Shown: positions 1 through 9,961, numbered from the stretch's first letter. The stretch: DNA of 55,213 nt from OMG group bacterium (GCA_012267385.1 JAAXGW010000023.1:1-55213), one strand, 5' to 3'. Numbers and translations: made by a program. Notes: a model not told the origin generated them from the sequence alone.

Positions 1-653
1 TGCGTTCGGTTGCGACAGGATCATGGCGAATCGATTGGTATCCGGCGGGTGCGACGGTTAATGTGAAGTGCGGGATTGTCGGGCGTTCCGAAGAAACGGC
101 GACCCTACCGGAAACCGGGCCGAACCGACCCAAAGGTCCCCGATTTGTTGCAACGCGAGTTCTCGGCGCAGCAGCCGAACCTGGCATGGGTCACTGACAT
201 CACCGAGTTCAGAACTGGAGAAGGTAAGTTGTACTTGTGCGTGATTAAAGATCTCTACGATGGTACGATCGTGAGTTGGAAAACCCAGGCTCGACCGACC
301 GCAGATTTAGTGGTTTCCACGGTGAAATGGGCGGTCGAAAAGTCTTCGCGTCAGGATGGAAAACCGACGATTCTGCACTCCGATCATGGTAGTCAATACA
401 CCAGCAACGCTTACCGAAAATGCTTGCAACGCTATGGTTTGAGGATGAGCATGGGACGGGTTCAGACTTGTGCTGACAATGCTTCTGCTGAGACTGTGTT
501 TGTCCAGTGTTGAAACGAATATTGGTGCATCGCTACCGATTCCGTACGCGAGAAGAAGTGACCGAAAGGATCAATCAGTACTTATTAAACACCTACAATC
601 CGTGGCGACGAATGCCAATTTCAACTTCAAACCTCAAAAGCAGCACTCAATGA
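1..653 (+). pseudogene. Decayed IS3-family transposase (OrfB) remnant, 5' end outside the window
   Basis: This is the C-terminal integrase part of an IS3-type OrfB. The DDE triad can be followed: D in WVTDITEF, D in HSDHGSQYTS and E in DNASAE. The reading frame opens at base 1, is broken by an in-frame TGA at 64-66, and resumes at once with GLSGVPKKRRPYRKPG, the usual junction before the rve core. Near 500-507 the frame shifts, and the typical C-terminal tail (VLKRILVHRYRFRTREEV) continues in another frame to a TGA at 651-653. One nonsense codon plus one frameshift make a functional enzyme unlikely. No OrfA or left terminal repeat is visible because the window starts inside the element. Confidence 0.85.
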
Positions 654-940
654 GAGGACAAACGGTGCAGTTTGTTGATCAAAAAGTGACTAAAAATTTG
701 TCCCTGTACCATTTAGCGTAACTTGTCGAAAGACCAGGAAATGTAATTCGGTGTGCGGCCGTGAGCAACCAATGTGTCCCTAGTGACCTTTGATCACCGG
801 TTTGGGAATTGTGCCACGGCAACGCACCATTGCAATGGAGACCCAGTAGATTGTTTGCGTCTTCGAACGCCTGTACCGGGAAAGGTCAGCATTGCAATGT
901 ACCGAATTGACTCTGTAGAAGAATATTTTGGAGTTTTACG
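654..940 (+). other. Non-coding stretch between the IS3 remnant and the IS110 transposase; candidate left end and guide RNA of IS110
   Basis: No convincing gene is present. A GGACAAA/TTTGTCC inverted repeat (656-662 and 697-703) could fold. The palindrome ATTGCAAT occurs at 829-836 and 891-898, and a third time inside the transposase start at 946-953. IS110-group elements carry a structured guide (bridge) RNA in the non-coding end before the transposase, so this is where one would lie. The element boundary and RNA fold were not determined. Confidence 0.35.
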
Positions 941-2188
941 ATGGAATTGCAATGGTATGTCGGTGTGGACTGGGGAAAATCGGAACATCAAATCTGCCTT
1001 CTGAACACGACTGGAGAGCCTGTTGCCGAGCGGAAGATATCGCACACGGGCATTGGATTTGCCGAGCTGACAACATGGTTGTCGGAACAGACGAATCAGG
1101 CTGAGCCCGCGAGCATTGGCGTCGCCTTAGAAACTTCTAGCGGACCGGTGGTTGATTGTTTATTGGCCTTGGGTTACGGCGTGTTTGCCATCAATCCGAA
1201 ACAAGCGGATCGCTTTCGGGATCGCTATTCACCGGCGGGTGCGAAAGACGACCGGCGTGCCGCGTTGGTGTTAGCATCGGCACTATTCTTAGAGCCTCAA
1301 GCATTACAGATCTTGGAAGCACCGGATGCAGACATGCTTGAATTGCGCGAACGACATCGCATGCGCGAACAGTTGCAGCGCACGAAACAAGGCTTAGCAC
1401 TCAAGATTCGGCAGTGTCTTTGGAGCTACTACCCTCATTTCGAAAGCTCATTTGGTCCCGATCTCGGATTACCTTTGATCCAAGCGCTGTGGGAACCTAT
1501 GCCGAATCCAGAAGCCGCACGACGCCGGCGAAAAAAATCAGTCGAGAAGATCCTTAAAACCCACAAGATTCGGCGTTTCCAAGCCGACCAGATACTCCAG
1601 CAGTTACGTGCCGAACGGTTACCGGTCGCAACCACAACGGCACGATTATTACAAGAACAAAGCACGCTTTTGTTCCAGCAATTAGCCCTCGTCCAACAAC
1701 CACTCCAAGAGGTGATGCACCAGCTCGAAACGAAGCTGGAAAGCTTGTCGACCCAGGCTTCCACCACCGGTGCTTCAAGTACGAATCCCCCGAGACCCAC
1801 CGATCGCGATATTCTCGCTTCCATACCGGGTGTGGGTATATTCGTGCTTACCAATTTGTTAGGAGAAGCGGGAGTCGTGATCCGGAACCGTGATTATGCG
1901 GCCTTGCGCTGTCTCGCTGGAATCGCCCCGGTGACCAAAAGATCGGGGAAATCCTGTCGAGTTCAACGCCGTCGAGCTGCGAATCCACGGCTCATCGACA
2001 GCATGTACCACTGGGCGCGCGTCGCTTCTCAAGTGGATCCCACCTGTCGCCAACGATACGAAGCTCTGAGAACGCGCGGTCATACCCATGGTCGCGCGCT
2101 ACGATCCGTCGCCGATCGTTTATTGGCCGTCGCGTGCGCGATGTTGAAAACCGGCACGTTGTACCGACGAACCACCGCCGAGAACTAG
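941..2188 (+). CDS. IS110-family transposase (DEDD type)
   Basis: This is an intact 415-residue DEDD transposase that would act with a guide RNA to recombine the element. The N-terminal RuvC-like domain starts YVGVDWGKSEHQ (first D), followed by ALETSSGP (E) and AKDDRRAA (DD), roughly residues 5-110. A long helical linker follows. The C-terminal Transposase_20 domain (about residues 285-370) begins SIPGVGIFVLTNLLGE and contains GIAPVTKRSGKS with the conserved serine. There are no internal stops, unlike the IS3 remnant beside it, so this copy may be active. The ATG sits about 15 bases after GAATATTTTGGAG, a plausible ribosome site. Target site and terminal sequences were not resolved. Confidence 0.93.
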   Translation: MELQWYVGVDWGKSEHQICLLNTTGEPVAERKISHTGIGFAELTTWLSEQTNQAEPASIGVALETSSGPVVDCLLALGYGVFAINPKQADRFRDRYSPAGAKDDRRAALVLASALFLEPQALQILEAPDADMLELRERHRMREQLQRTKQGLALKIRQCLWSYYPHFESSFGPDLGLPLIQALWEPMPNPEAARRRRKKSVEKILKTHKIRRFQADQILQQLRAERLPVATTTARLLQEQSTLLFQQLALVQQPLQEVMHQLETKLESLSTQASTTGASSTNPPRPTDRDILASIPGVGIFVLTNLLGEAGVVIRNRDYAALRCLAGIAPVTKRSGKSCRVQRRRAANPRLIDSMYHWARVASQVDPTCRQRYEALRTRGHTHGRALRSVADRLLAVACAMLKTGTLYRRTTAEN

Positions 2189-2334
2189 TGCAAATTTATG
2201 AAGAATAGAAAAAAAGTGAAAAAAACCTTGCAAATGGTAGATTGTCCCAAACCGTGCTCAGACCCGTTCTTCGCAACAAGACTCAATATCAAAATTGATA
2301 TGCAACACATGGATGTTTGCAAAACGCTTCTAAT

Positions 2335-2961
2335 TTAGTCTTGATCTTGCCCTGGTAGTATTCCTAGACCTTGACGAACGATCGTTGGGAAACCGTTTTC
2401 AAGGTCGACTAGAGTAGTGAATTCCTGACCTAATGCACCACCGTCCAATATCGCATCAACATCATGTTCCAGACGACTTCTAAATATTTTAGGATCAGTC
2501 AACGGAAAATCTTCATCTGGCAGAATCAATGTCGTCGAAAGTATCGGTTCATTTAAGGCTTCTAACAACGCGAACGCTATCTCAGAATCTGGAATTCGCA
2601 AACCAATAGTCTTTCGCTTAGTGCCTACTACGCGTCTGGGCACATCTCGAGATGCTTTTAAGATAAAGGTGAATGGACCCGGAGTAGCCCTTCGTATAAG
2701 GCGATACGAGGCATTGTCTACTAGTGCATAGGTCGATAAGTCGGATAGGTCTTTACAAACCAACGTCATTAAGTGGTCAGGCTGTAGCTTTCGAATCGTG
2801 CGGATTCGGCCTAGAGCATTATTGTCGGACAAACGACAACCGAGCGCGTACGTCGCGTCTGTAGGGTACACGATGACTCCTGTAGCTCGCAAAATTTTTA
2901 CAGCTTCGTTTATGAGGCGAGGTTGTGGATTAGCTGGGTGAATTTCGAAAAACTGACTCAA
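2335..2961 (-). CDS. yciO: YciO-type Sua5/YrdC-domain protein
   Basis: This 208-residue protein matches the single-domain YciO branch of the TsaC/Sua5 superfamily, whose members bind RNA or nucleotide and are related to the enzyme that makes threonylcarbamoyl-AMP for tRNA t6A37. It opens MSQFFEIHPANPQPRLINEA, which is very close to E. coli YciO. The YrdC fold follows with GVIVYPTDATYALGC, TLVCKDLSDLSTYA, TPGPFTFILKA and KRKTIGLRIP. It is the last gene of the lysS-ung-yciO group and lies 13 bases after ung on the same strand. Because it resembles YciO rather than TsaC, its exact reaction is uncertain. Confidence 0.9.
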   Translation of the reverse strand: MSQFFEIHPANPQPRLINEAVKILRATGVIVYPTDATYALGCRLSDNNALGRIRTIRKLQPDHLMTLVCKDLSDLSTYALVDNASYRLIRRATPGPFTFILKASRDVPRRVVGTKRKTIGLRIPDSEIAFALLEALNEPILSTTLILPDEDFPLTDPKIFRSRLEHDVDAILDGGALGQEFTTLVDLENGFPTIVRQGLGILPGQDQD

Positions 2962-2974
2962 TTAAAACTCCTTC

Positions 2975-3688
2975 TTACTCTACTTGAAACCAATCAATGG
3001 GCTCGGATCCATGACTTTGAAGATAACTATTTGTCTTAGAGAAGTGGCGACATCCAAAAAAGCCTCGATTGGCAGAAAGCGGAGATGGATGAGGTGCGCT
3101 TAGTACGTAGTGCTTTCTCCTATCAACGATCGCTCCCTTCTCTTGGGCTGGACGACCCCACAATAAGAAAACTACGTTTTCTCGTTGTTCGTTCACAATG
3201 TTCACGACTTTGTCTGTGAATTGCTCCCAGCCGTATCCTTGATGCGATCCCGATCGACCGGCAACGACTGTAAGGACAGAATTTAATAACAACACCCCTT
3301 GTGCCGCCCAACCGTTCAAACAACCTTGGCCTACTGAAAACTGTCGCTGCGAGGACGTTGAAGTATGCATATCTTCTTGAATTTCTAGGAAGATGTTCCG
3401 CAACGACGGTGGTGGTGGAACTCCTGGTTTCACGCTAAAGCTGAGACCATGTGCTTGATTTTCGCCATGGTAAGGATCCTGACCAATTACTACGACACGG
3501 ACTTGATCGAGAGGACAGTGGTCCAGTGCACCGAACACTTCTCGCATCGGAGGGTAGATTCTCTTCCCTGCCTTTAGTTCAGATTGCAAGAAATTTCGCA
3601 ATCGCGCCATGTATGGTGCTCGGAGGTCGTGCTCCAGAACACTCTTCCAAGATGGATGAAGCCTTATCCGATCCTTCGTCTCCGTCAT
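2975..3688 (-). CDS. ung: Uracil-DNA glycosylase (family 1)
   Basis: Ung removes uracil from DNA at the start of base-excision repair. The 237-residue length is typical of family 1. Visible motifs are the water-activating GQDPYHG, the PPPPSLRNIF loop that compresses DNA, the NSVLTV uracil pocket, and HPSPLSANRGFFG with the catalytic His and the intercalating loop. The start codon overlaps the lysS stop by four bases (ATGA type), so translation is probably coupled to lysS. Confidence 0.97.
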   Translation of the reverse strand: MTETKDRIRLHPSWKSVLEHDLRAPYMARLRNFLQSELKAGKRIYPPMREVFGALDHCPLDQVRVVVIGQDPYHGENQAHGLSFSVKPGVPPPPSLRNIFLEIQEDMHTSTSSQRQFSVGQGCLNGWAAQGVLLLNSVLTVVAGRSGSHQGYGWEQFTDKVVNIVNEQRENVVFLLWGRPAQEKGAIVDRRKHYVLSAPHPSPLSANRGFFGCRHFSKTNSYLQSHGSEPIDWFQVE

Positions 3689-5169
3689 GGGTTGACAGAT
3701 TTCATCTGTGGAAACAGCAAGACATCTCTTATAGTTGAAGTGTTTGTAAAGAGCATAACCAGTCGATCAATCCCAAGACCCTCTCCAGCTGACGGTGGCA
3801 GCCCATATTGCAATGCAGTTATGTAGTCTTGATCGAAGTGCATAGCCTCTTCGTCGCCTCGCTGTAGCCGCTGTACTTGACTCTTAAATCTCTCTGCTTG
3901 ATCTTCTGGGTCGTTTAGTTCGGAAAATCCATTGGCGATCTCACGCCCACCGACAAAGTACTCAAACCGATCTGCAAACAGTGGATCCGCCTCATTGCGC
4001 CGTGCCAGCGGCGAGATTTCAATCGGGTATTGCACGATGAAGCATGGTTGGATCAGTGTGGGTTCTACCAATGTCTCAAAAACTTCGTTGAGCACGCCTC
4101 CCCACCCTAAATCATTAGGAAGCGAAACATTGTGTTGTGCGGCCTGTTGCCTCAACATTCTTTCGTCCCGAACATCAGACGTTTGCGACACTCCTAAGGC
4201 TGAGGCTACACTCTCCTCCATGGTCAGCACCTTTGGTTCCTTGGTGAAGGAAATATCGTGGTCGCCCCATCGTATAGTATCGGTCTGGTATAGAGCCTGC
4301 GCGACATCGTAAACCAGTTCACTCGTTAACGTAATCAAATCTTCATAGGTCGCATATGCTTGATAGAACTCTAGCATGGTGAACTCTGGATTGTGTCGAG
4401 TTGACAATCCCTCGTTCCGAAAATTGCGATTGATCTCGTACACCCGCTCGAAACCACCCACAACTAGACGTTTGAGATACAACTCCGGCGCGACACGAAG
4501 GAACATATCCATTTCAAGCACGTTATGATGCGTTACGAACGGTTTCGCAACTGCACCACCTGGAATCGGGTGCATCATGGGTGTTTCGACTTCTAAATAG
4601 CCGCGAGCATCAAAAAACTGACGAACTGATTTGATCACCTGAGTTCGCGTCTCAAAAACCTCTCGGGAGCTCTCGTTTGCGATCAAATCGAGATATCGCC
4701 GACGATATTTAAGTTCTTGATCCTCAATGCCTTGGTACTTGCTTGGAAACGGTTGTAACGACTTCGTCAATAGCTTGAACTCCGAGGCTTGCACGGTAAG
4801 TTCGCCCTTGTTTGTTCTCATTAATGTCCCACCGATACCGACAATGTCCCCCAGGTCGGTTAATTCCTTGAATAGAGTGTATTTCTCGGTAGACAGCGAA
4901 TCCGATCTCAAATAACATTGAAGTGTGCCGGAAACGTCCCGGAGGGACACGAAACTTGCACGGCCCATATCGCGACGTAGAACAATTCGACCAGCTAGAG
5001 CAACCGAATGCTGATCCTGTTCAAGTTGCTCTTTGGTCGAGTTTACGTACTCGTCGTGTAAGTCTTTGGCAAAGTGCGTTCTGCTCCAGTCGTTGGAAAA
5101 TGCTTCGCCTAATTCGCGCAAGCGCGCCAATTTCCGCTGGCGAACGGCAACTTCGTCGCGATCGTTCAT
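3685..5169 (-). CDS. lysS: Lysyl-tRNA synthetase, class II
   Basis: The enzyme charges tRNA-Lys. Its 494 residues show an N-terminal OB-fold anticodon domain (about 50-150, IVLRRDMGRASFVSL), then the class II core. Motif 1 lies around IKSVRQFFDARGYLEVETPM, motif 2 is FRNEGLSTRHNPEFTMLEFY, and motif 3 is GEGLGIDRLVMLFTN. Its start overlaps the prfB stop in a TAATG arrangement, so the two are probably translationally coupled. The prfB-lysS order is the same as in E. coli. Confidence 0.97.
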   Translation of the reverse strand: MNDRDEVAVRQRKLARLRELGEAFSNDWSRTHFAKDLHDEYVNSTKEQLEQDQHSVALAGRIVLRRDMGRASFVSLRDVSGTLQCYLRSDSLSTEKYTLFKELTDLGDIVGIGGTLMRTNKGELTVQASEFKLLTKSLQPFPSKYQGIEDQELKYRRRYLDLIANESSREVFETRTQVIKSVRQFFDARGYLEVETPMMHPIPGGAVAKPFVTHHNVLEMDMFLRVAPELYLKRLVVGGFERVYEINRNFRNEGLSTRHNPEFTMLEFYQAYATYEDLITLTSELVYDVAQALYQTDTIRWGDHDISFTKEPKVLTMEESVASALGVSQTSDVRDERMLRQQAAQHNVSLPNDLGWGGVLNEVFETLVEPTLIQPCFIVQYPIEISPLARRNEADPLFADRFEYFVGGREIANGFSELNDPEDQAERFKSQVQRLQRGDEEAMHFDQDYITALQYGLPPSAGEGLGIDRLVMLFTNTSTIRDVLLFPQMKSVNP

Positions 5170-6267
5170 TAGATACCTGCCAACAAATTTGCTTCCATGA
5201 ATGTCTTAAGATCGCCATCTAAGACTCGATCAGGGGCGGAGTGCTCCACTCCGGTACGATGATCCTTCACTCGAGATTGATCAAGAACATAAGAGCGAAC
5301 TTGGCTGCCGAATCCGATCTTCGGTTTAGCATCTTCCATGGCTTGCCGCTCAGCCTGTTTTTCTTCTTGAATCATATAGAAAAGTTTCGCGCGTAATTGT
5401 TTCCATGCCTGTGCCCTGTTCTTGTGCTGAGAGCGTTCACTTTGGCACTGTACGACCGTCTTCGTTGGTAAGTGTGTAAGACGTACAGCTGAGTCGGTCT
5501 GATTCACGTGTTGCCCACCAGCACCACTTGCTCGATAGGTGTCCGTACGTACTTCACTTGGATCGATTTCAACTTCCACATCATCGTCAATGTCGGCGTA
5601 AACAAACACGGACGCGAACGAGGTATGTCGTCTGTGGTTAGAGTCAAATGGAGAATTTCGAACTAAGCGATGAACTCCGGTTTCTGTTCTCAGCCAGCCG
5701 TAGGCGTGATCTCCCAGGACTAATATCGTGGAACTGCGAATCCCAGCTATGTCTCCGTCGGAAAGTTCGACAATACGGTACTTGTAGCCATTCTTTTCAC
5801 ACCATTGCACATACATTCGAAAGAGCATACTTGCCCAGTCCTGTGACTCAGTACCACCCTCGCCAAATTGAATATCGATGTATGCGTTCTGCGGGTCAAG
5901 TTCATTGGAAAACATTTTTCGAAGTTCCAACTCTTGTAAAGACGCTTCAACACCGTTTAATTGCAAGTCGATTTCATCGAACATCTCTGTATCTTGCTCA
6001 TCAATCGCTAACGCGAAGAATTCTTCAGATTCTTGTAACTGATTCAGAATTTTTTCGATACCCTGTATAGACGTTCTCAGCGACGATTGTTCCTTGGCGA
6101 GAGATTCAGACAAAGAGACATCACTCCAAACCTCAGGGTTCGATAGTTCTAACTCGATTTCCGCTAGTCGATCTTTATTCGCTTCGTAGTCAAAGAGAGT
6201 CTCGATAAGCGATCGTTCGTATACGCAAATCTTTTAATCGATCTTTAAGAGAGGTTAGTTCAGCCAA
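5169..6267 (-). CDS. prfB: Peptide chain release factor 2, expressed by programmed +1 frameshift
   Basis: RF2 terminates translation at UGA and UAA. It shows the SPF tripeptide that reads the stop codon (LVRNSPFDSNHRRH) and the GGQ loop (ASGAGGQHVNQTDSAVRL). The gene is split. A 25-codon first frame starts at TTG 6267, preceded by GGAG seven bases upstream and an in-frame stop further up. It ends at an in-frame TGA in CTTTGAC (6189-6195). A +1 shift joins DYEANKDRLAEIEL and continues to 5169. The joined product is 365 residues, the same length as E. coli RF2. The second frame read alone would lack the N-terminus. Confidence 0.96.
6189..6195 (-). promoter_or_regulatory. prfB programmed +1 frameshift site (CTTTGAC)
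   Basis: On the minus strand CTT TGA C places a UGA stop after Leu25 of RF2, directly followed by C, the classic slippery context. When RF2 is scarce the ribosome slips +1 and makes full-length protein, an autoregulatory loop conserved in most bacteria. Confidence 0.93.
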
Positions 6268-6297
6268 TGGTATTCTCCAAATTTAGTTGGTTGTCGT

Positions 6298-8022
6298 TTA
6301 GTTGGTTAATGGTTCCACACGTTCAACAATAAGTTGCAGAGTTTGACGATCACGGTAGTCATTGATTGCAGGACGAAAAGCAATTTTCACGTCATCGGGT
6401 ACACGTGACTCCCGTTGAAACATGATGGCATCAAATAGTTGTTTACCGCGAATCAATTCTAACTTCAAGTGTTTGCCATTTGAAGTAAATTGTTGACTCA
6501 ACACTCCGAAGTTTCCATGAAAGAGCGGTTTCGGAAAGGCTTGTCCCCAAGGTCCCAAAGAATCGATCTGTTTTACAAAGTCTAGTGAAAAATGGTGATC
6601 TTCCAACTCACCATCCGTATACAAAACAGCATCGAACGCGTTCTCTGGTGCACGTTGACTAACAAAATTATCGAATATGTTCGCAAAGCGTTCAAAACTC
6701 TCGCGATGAATCGTGAGCCCGGCCGCCATGGCATGTCCACCATGAGAATGAACCAACTGCGGGTAAGCTGAAGCTATATCGGCGATCACGTCACGAATGT
6801 TAATACCTGGTATGCTCCGTCCGGAACCCTTGAGTAGGATTGATCTAACACCTCTTCCAGCAGCAAACGCAATAGTAGGTCTATGAATGGTTTGTGCAAG
6901 CTTTCCTGCTACAAGCCCGACTACACCTTCATGATAGTTCTTATCAAAAATACAAACCCCACACCGGGCCGGATCAATATTTTCTGTGACTGTGTCCAAA
7001 GCGATTTCAGTCATTTCTTGTTGAATTTCTCGACGTTCTTTATTCATCTTCTGCAACTCGGTAGCGTACCGCATTGCAGTCTCGTTATCCTCTGCCAATA
7101 AAGTATGTATACCGACGCTAATGTCTTTCAATCTCCCCGCGGCGTTCAATCGAGGACCGATCTGATATCCAAGTTTCTCTTCATCGATCTTCTTGATGTC
7201 GACACCACTCACGGTACAGAGTGTTTCTATACCGGGTCGCGTTCGACCACCCTGCATTCTTTTTAGTCCGTGTGTAACCAGTAAGCGGTTGTTTCGATCT
7301 AGAGGTACTAGATCTACAACGGTACCAAGTGCAACAAGATCTAAATAGGAAGCTAAGTTGGGAGCAGCGATATTGTTCTTCTGAAAGTATCCAGCTTGAT
7401 TGAGTAGGCGCCGTACCTGTAGCATCAAGTAAAACACCACCCCAACGCCTGCTGGCTGACTCCCGAAGTCACAACCGAGTAGCTGTGGATTCACGATTGC
7501 ATTGGCTGGAGGAAGCTCTTTCGGTGGTAGGTGATGATCTGTGATAACTACGTCGATGTCGTTTTCCCTTGCAAAAGTCACGCCGTCGTGCGAACTGATC
7601 CCATTGTCTACAGTGATGATCAAGTTCGGATCGAATCGCAAAAGCGTTTCTACGAACTTCTTTGTTAATCCGTAGCCCAAATCGAAACGATTGGGCACAG
7701 CAAAATCGACTTGTTTTGCACCAAATGCTCTGAGAGCCGATACGCACAGCACGCTAGCAGTCGCACCGTCAGTATCGAAATCCCCAGCGATAATGACTCG
7801 TTCCTGTCGTTCAATTGCGCGTACTACTCGGCGCGCCGCATCTTCAACCCCTGACAATTTTTCTACAGGTATCAGATTTCTAAAACCGTAGTCAAGATCA
7901 GACGCGCTCTTAACTCCGCGGGTCGTCAAGATGCGAGCGAGTACAGGGTCTAGTTGAAGCTCCTCACTTAGCTGCTTCCAGTGGTCTGCGACGGGACGTT
8001 CCCGAATGGAGGATGTGACCAT
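6298..8022 (-). CDS. recJ: Single-stranded-DNA 5'-3' exonuclease RecJ
   Basis: RecJ degrades single-stranded DNA in recombination and mismatch or base-excision repair. The 574-residue protein carries the DHH phosphoesterase motifs: IAGDFDTDGATA, TVDNGISS and VITDHHLPP. The DHHA1 domain contains GLVAGKLAQTIHRPTIAFA and HSHGGHAMAAGLT, and a C-terminal OB-like domain follows. It is at the usual RecJ length. It sits between dsbC and prfB as in E. coli. Confidence 0.96.
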   Translation of the reverse strand: MVTSSIRERPVADHWKQLSEELQLDPVLARILTTRGVKSASDLDYGFRNLIPVEKLSGVEDAARRVVRAIERQERVIIAGDFDTDGATASVLCVSALRAFGAKQVDFAVPNRFDLGYGLTKKFVETLLRFDPNLIITVDNGISSHDGVTFARENDIDVVITDHHLPPKELPPANAIVNPQLLGCDFGSQPAGVGVVFYLMLQVRRLLNQAGYFQKNNIAAPNLASYLDLVALGTVVDLVPLDRNNRLLVTHGLKRMQGGRTRPGIETLCTVSGVDIKKIDEEKLGYQIGPRLNAAGRLKDISVGIHTLLAEDNETAMRYATELQKMNKERREIQQEMTEIALDTVTENIDPARCGVCIFDKNYHEGVVGLVAGKLAQTIHRPTIAFAAGRGVRSILLKGSGRSIPGINIRDVIADIASAYPQLVHSHGGHAMAAGLTIHRESFERFANIFDNFVSQRAPENAFDAVLYTDGELEDHHFSLDFVKQIDSLGPWGQAFPKPLFHGNFGVLSQQFTSNGKHLKLELIRGKQLFDAIMFQRESRVPDDVKIAFRPAINDYRDRQTLQLIVERVEPLTN

Positions 8023-8143
8023 TCAGTCGAATGCTTGGTGGACAGGAGAATCCTGTGTCTCGGTCATCAATGGAGTGTTGGCTTTTAACTATCCCCGCGA
8101 ACGTACGATTTCAGATTTCTGATACAACCCTCTAATTGCGTTA

Positions 8144-8965
8144 TTAAGAGTCGGAACTCTCAAGTTGCTCCAAAATTTGAACCAATTGTGCAGGCTTTTG
8201 ATATCCAGGGATCAAGCTGCCATCTGCTAGAATCAATGCAGGTGTTCCTCGAACTTGCATCTTTAGCCCTAGTTGATGATGCTCAGCAACGGGACTTTCA
8301 CAGCTCTTTTGTTCAATTTCCTTGCCGTTTTTTAGTAACGTCATAGCCGCATTAGGATCGTCGGCACACCACGCCGATACCAGATAGTTAGCACTTGGTG
8401 AATCCACGCCAGCACGAGGGAAGGCTAGATATCGTATTTCAATGCCAGCTTTGTTGTAATCATCCATGTCTTGATGCAGCATTCGGCAATAGCCACAGGT
8501 AATGTCGGTAAATACATAGACCACTGCAGATTCTGATCCATCAGCGGTATCTGGAGCGAAATTTATGGTTTCATCCTTGTCCAATGCTTGTAACAATTCC
8601 CACCGGGACTTGTTCCTGCGTTCTTCCGTTAGGTTGATGGGGAATTGTGAATCTTCGCGCATTTCATAAAGTGTCCCGACGAAGAAGTGCTTTCCTGTAC
8701 CAGTGACGTAAATGAATTCGCTAGCCGGTGTTTCGACAAGAAAAAGATTCTCTACGGGAGTCTCTTCAATAGACTGAACCTTTCCCCCTAGACGACTAAC
8801 TGTTTCCGTTACTGCTTCTTGTTGTTGTTCTAATTCCGTGTCAGTGCTTTTCGATTCCGTTGTTTCTTGAGTACTGCTGGTCACTCCAAAAAACAGTACA
8901 CCGACTACTATGAGTGAAATTAATGCTGTAGGTACGATTCTTCGATGTTCTAAATCCATGATCAA
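8144..8965 (-). CDS. dsbC: DsbC-type periplasmic thiol:disulfide interchange protein
   Basis: DsbC is a periplasmic disulfide isomerase. This 273-residue protein has an N-terminal hydrophobic segment (about 10-28) that could be a signal peptide or an anchor, then a polar stretch rich in E, Q and S (about 30-50). The dimerization domain follows. The thioredoxin fold shows VFTDITCGYCRMLHQ with the CGYC active site, a cis-proline loop VRGTPALILADG, and two extra Cys (SAWCADD and QKSCESP) where E. coli DsbC has its structural disulfide. The start could equally be two codons downstream. It lies four bases after xerD. Confidence 0.92.
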   Translation of the reverse strand: MIMDLEHRRIVPTALISLIVVGVLFFGVTSSTQETTESKSTDTELEQQQEAVTETVSRLGGKVQSIEETPVENLFLVETPASEFIYVTGTGKHFFVGTLYEMREDSQFPINLTEERRNKSRWELLQALDKDETINFAPDTADGSESAVVYVFTDITCGYCRMLHQDMDDYNKAGIEIRYLAFPRAGVDSPSANYLVSAWCADDPNAAMTLLKNGKEIEQKSCESPVAEHHQLGLKMQVRGTPALILADGSLIPGYQKPAQLVQILEQLESSDS

Positions 8966-8968
8966 ATA

Positions 8969-9880
8969 TTATCCTCTAGGATGATGTTGCGTGTGTATGT
9001 TTTTAAGTCGTTGAGTGGCGACATGTGTATAGATTTGGGTAGTAGACAGAGTTTCATGGCCAAGCATTAACTGCACCGAACGTAAGTCAGCACCATGATT
9101 AAGCAAGTGCGTCGCGAACGCATGCCGCAATGCGTGCGGAGAAACAGGTTTCTCGATTCCAGCTCGTTGTGCGTATCGTTTGATTCCATGCCAAAATGTT
9201 TGTCTACTCATTCTTTGAGCGCGTATGCTTGGGAAAAGTTCGTTACAAGCACCACCCTTCAATAGCTCCGGACGAATATTGTGCAAATATCGCTGCAGCC
9301 AATCTTGTGCGTCTTCACCAAATGGAACGATGCGTTCCTTTGAGCCTTTGCCAAATACTCTCACGACCCCCTGTCGGACATTCACCGCACTCGTTGGAAG
9401 ATTCACGATCTCGCTTACCCGTAGCCCAGTTGCATACATCAACTCCAACATCACTCGATCTCGAAATTCCCACGCACGTTTCTCCACTAGTGGAGCGTTT
9501 AGTAAGTCATCGACATCTTCTTCAGTCAGTACGTTCGCTAACGCGCGACCAAGTTTCGGAAGCTGAATATGAGCACAAGGATTGTGGTTAATGAGTCCTC
9601 GCTCAATAGCATAGGCATAGAAACCTCGAAAAGTAGATAGAGTGCGTGCAGACGATCTTGACGACACACCCGAGCGTTGTCGGAATGCAAGATATTTCAA
9701 AATCGTTGCTTCATCACACTTGAGCACTGAGTTTCCGAACCACCGAAACAACTGTAATAAGTCCCGTTGATAAGCGTCGCAGGTTGCTACCGACAAGCCT
9801 TTTTCGAGCCAAACATGTTGCATGTACCGCCGAATTTCCGTCGGTACATCCATGTTGTCTTTGTCCACTAATTTAGACAT
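8969..9880 (-). CDS. xerD: Tyrosine recombinase XerD
   Basis: XerD works with XerC to resolve chromosome dimers at dif. The N-terminal SAM-like domain starts around EIRRYMQHVWLEKGLS. The C-terminal catalytic domain has the R in ATGLRVSEIVNLP, K in GKGSKERIVP, HALRHAFATHLL (H-x-x-R), LGHETLSTTQIYTHV (H and the nucleophilic Y). Several ATG codons are possible (9913, 9889, 9880, 9853). 9880 or 9853 fit the usual family length of about 300 best, and neither has a strong ribosome site. It heads the xerD-dsbC-recJ-prfB-lysS group. Confidence 0.93.
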   Translation of the reverse strand: MSKLVDKDNMDVPTEIRRYMQHVWLEKGLSVATCDAYQRDLLQLFRWFGNSVLKCDEATILKYLAFRQRSGVSSRSSARTLSTFRGFYAYAIERGLINHNPCAHIQLPKLGRALANVLTEEDVDDLLNAPLVEKRAWEFRDRVMLELMYATGLRVSEIVNLPTSAVNVRQGVVRVFGKGSKERIVPFGEDAQDWLQRYLHNIRPELLKGGACNELFPSIRAQRMSRQTFWHGIKRYAQRAGIEKPVSPHALRHAFATHLLNHGADLRSVQLMLGHETLSTTQIYTHVATQRLKNIHTQHHPRG

Positions 9881-9961
9881 CCTTGTCATTTTCACGGTGC
9901 GATGTCGGAGCACCGAACTGTTTTAGAAGTTTAACTCGCGGTTACTTTATTATGCCTAAAG

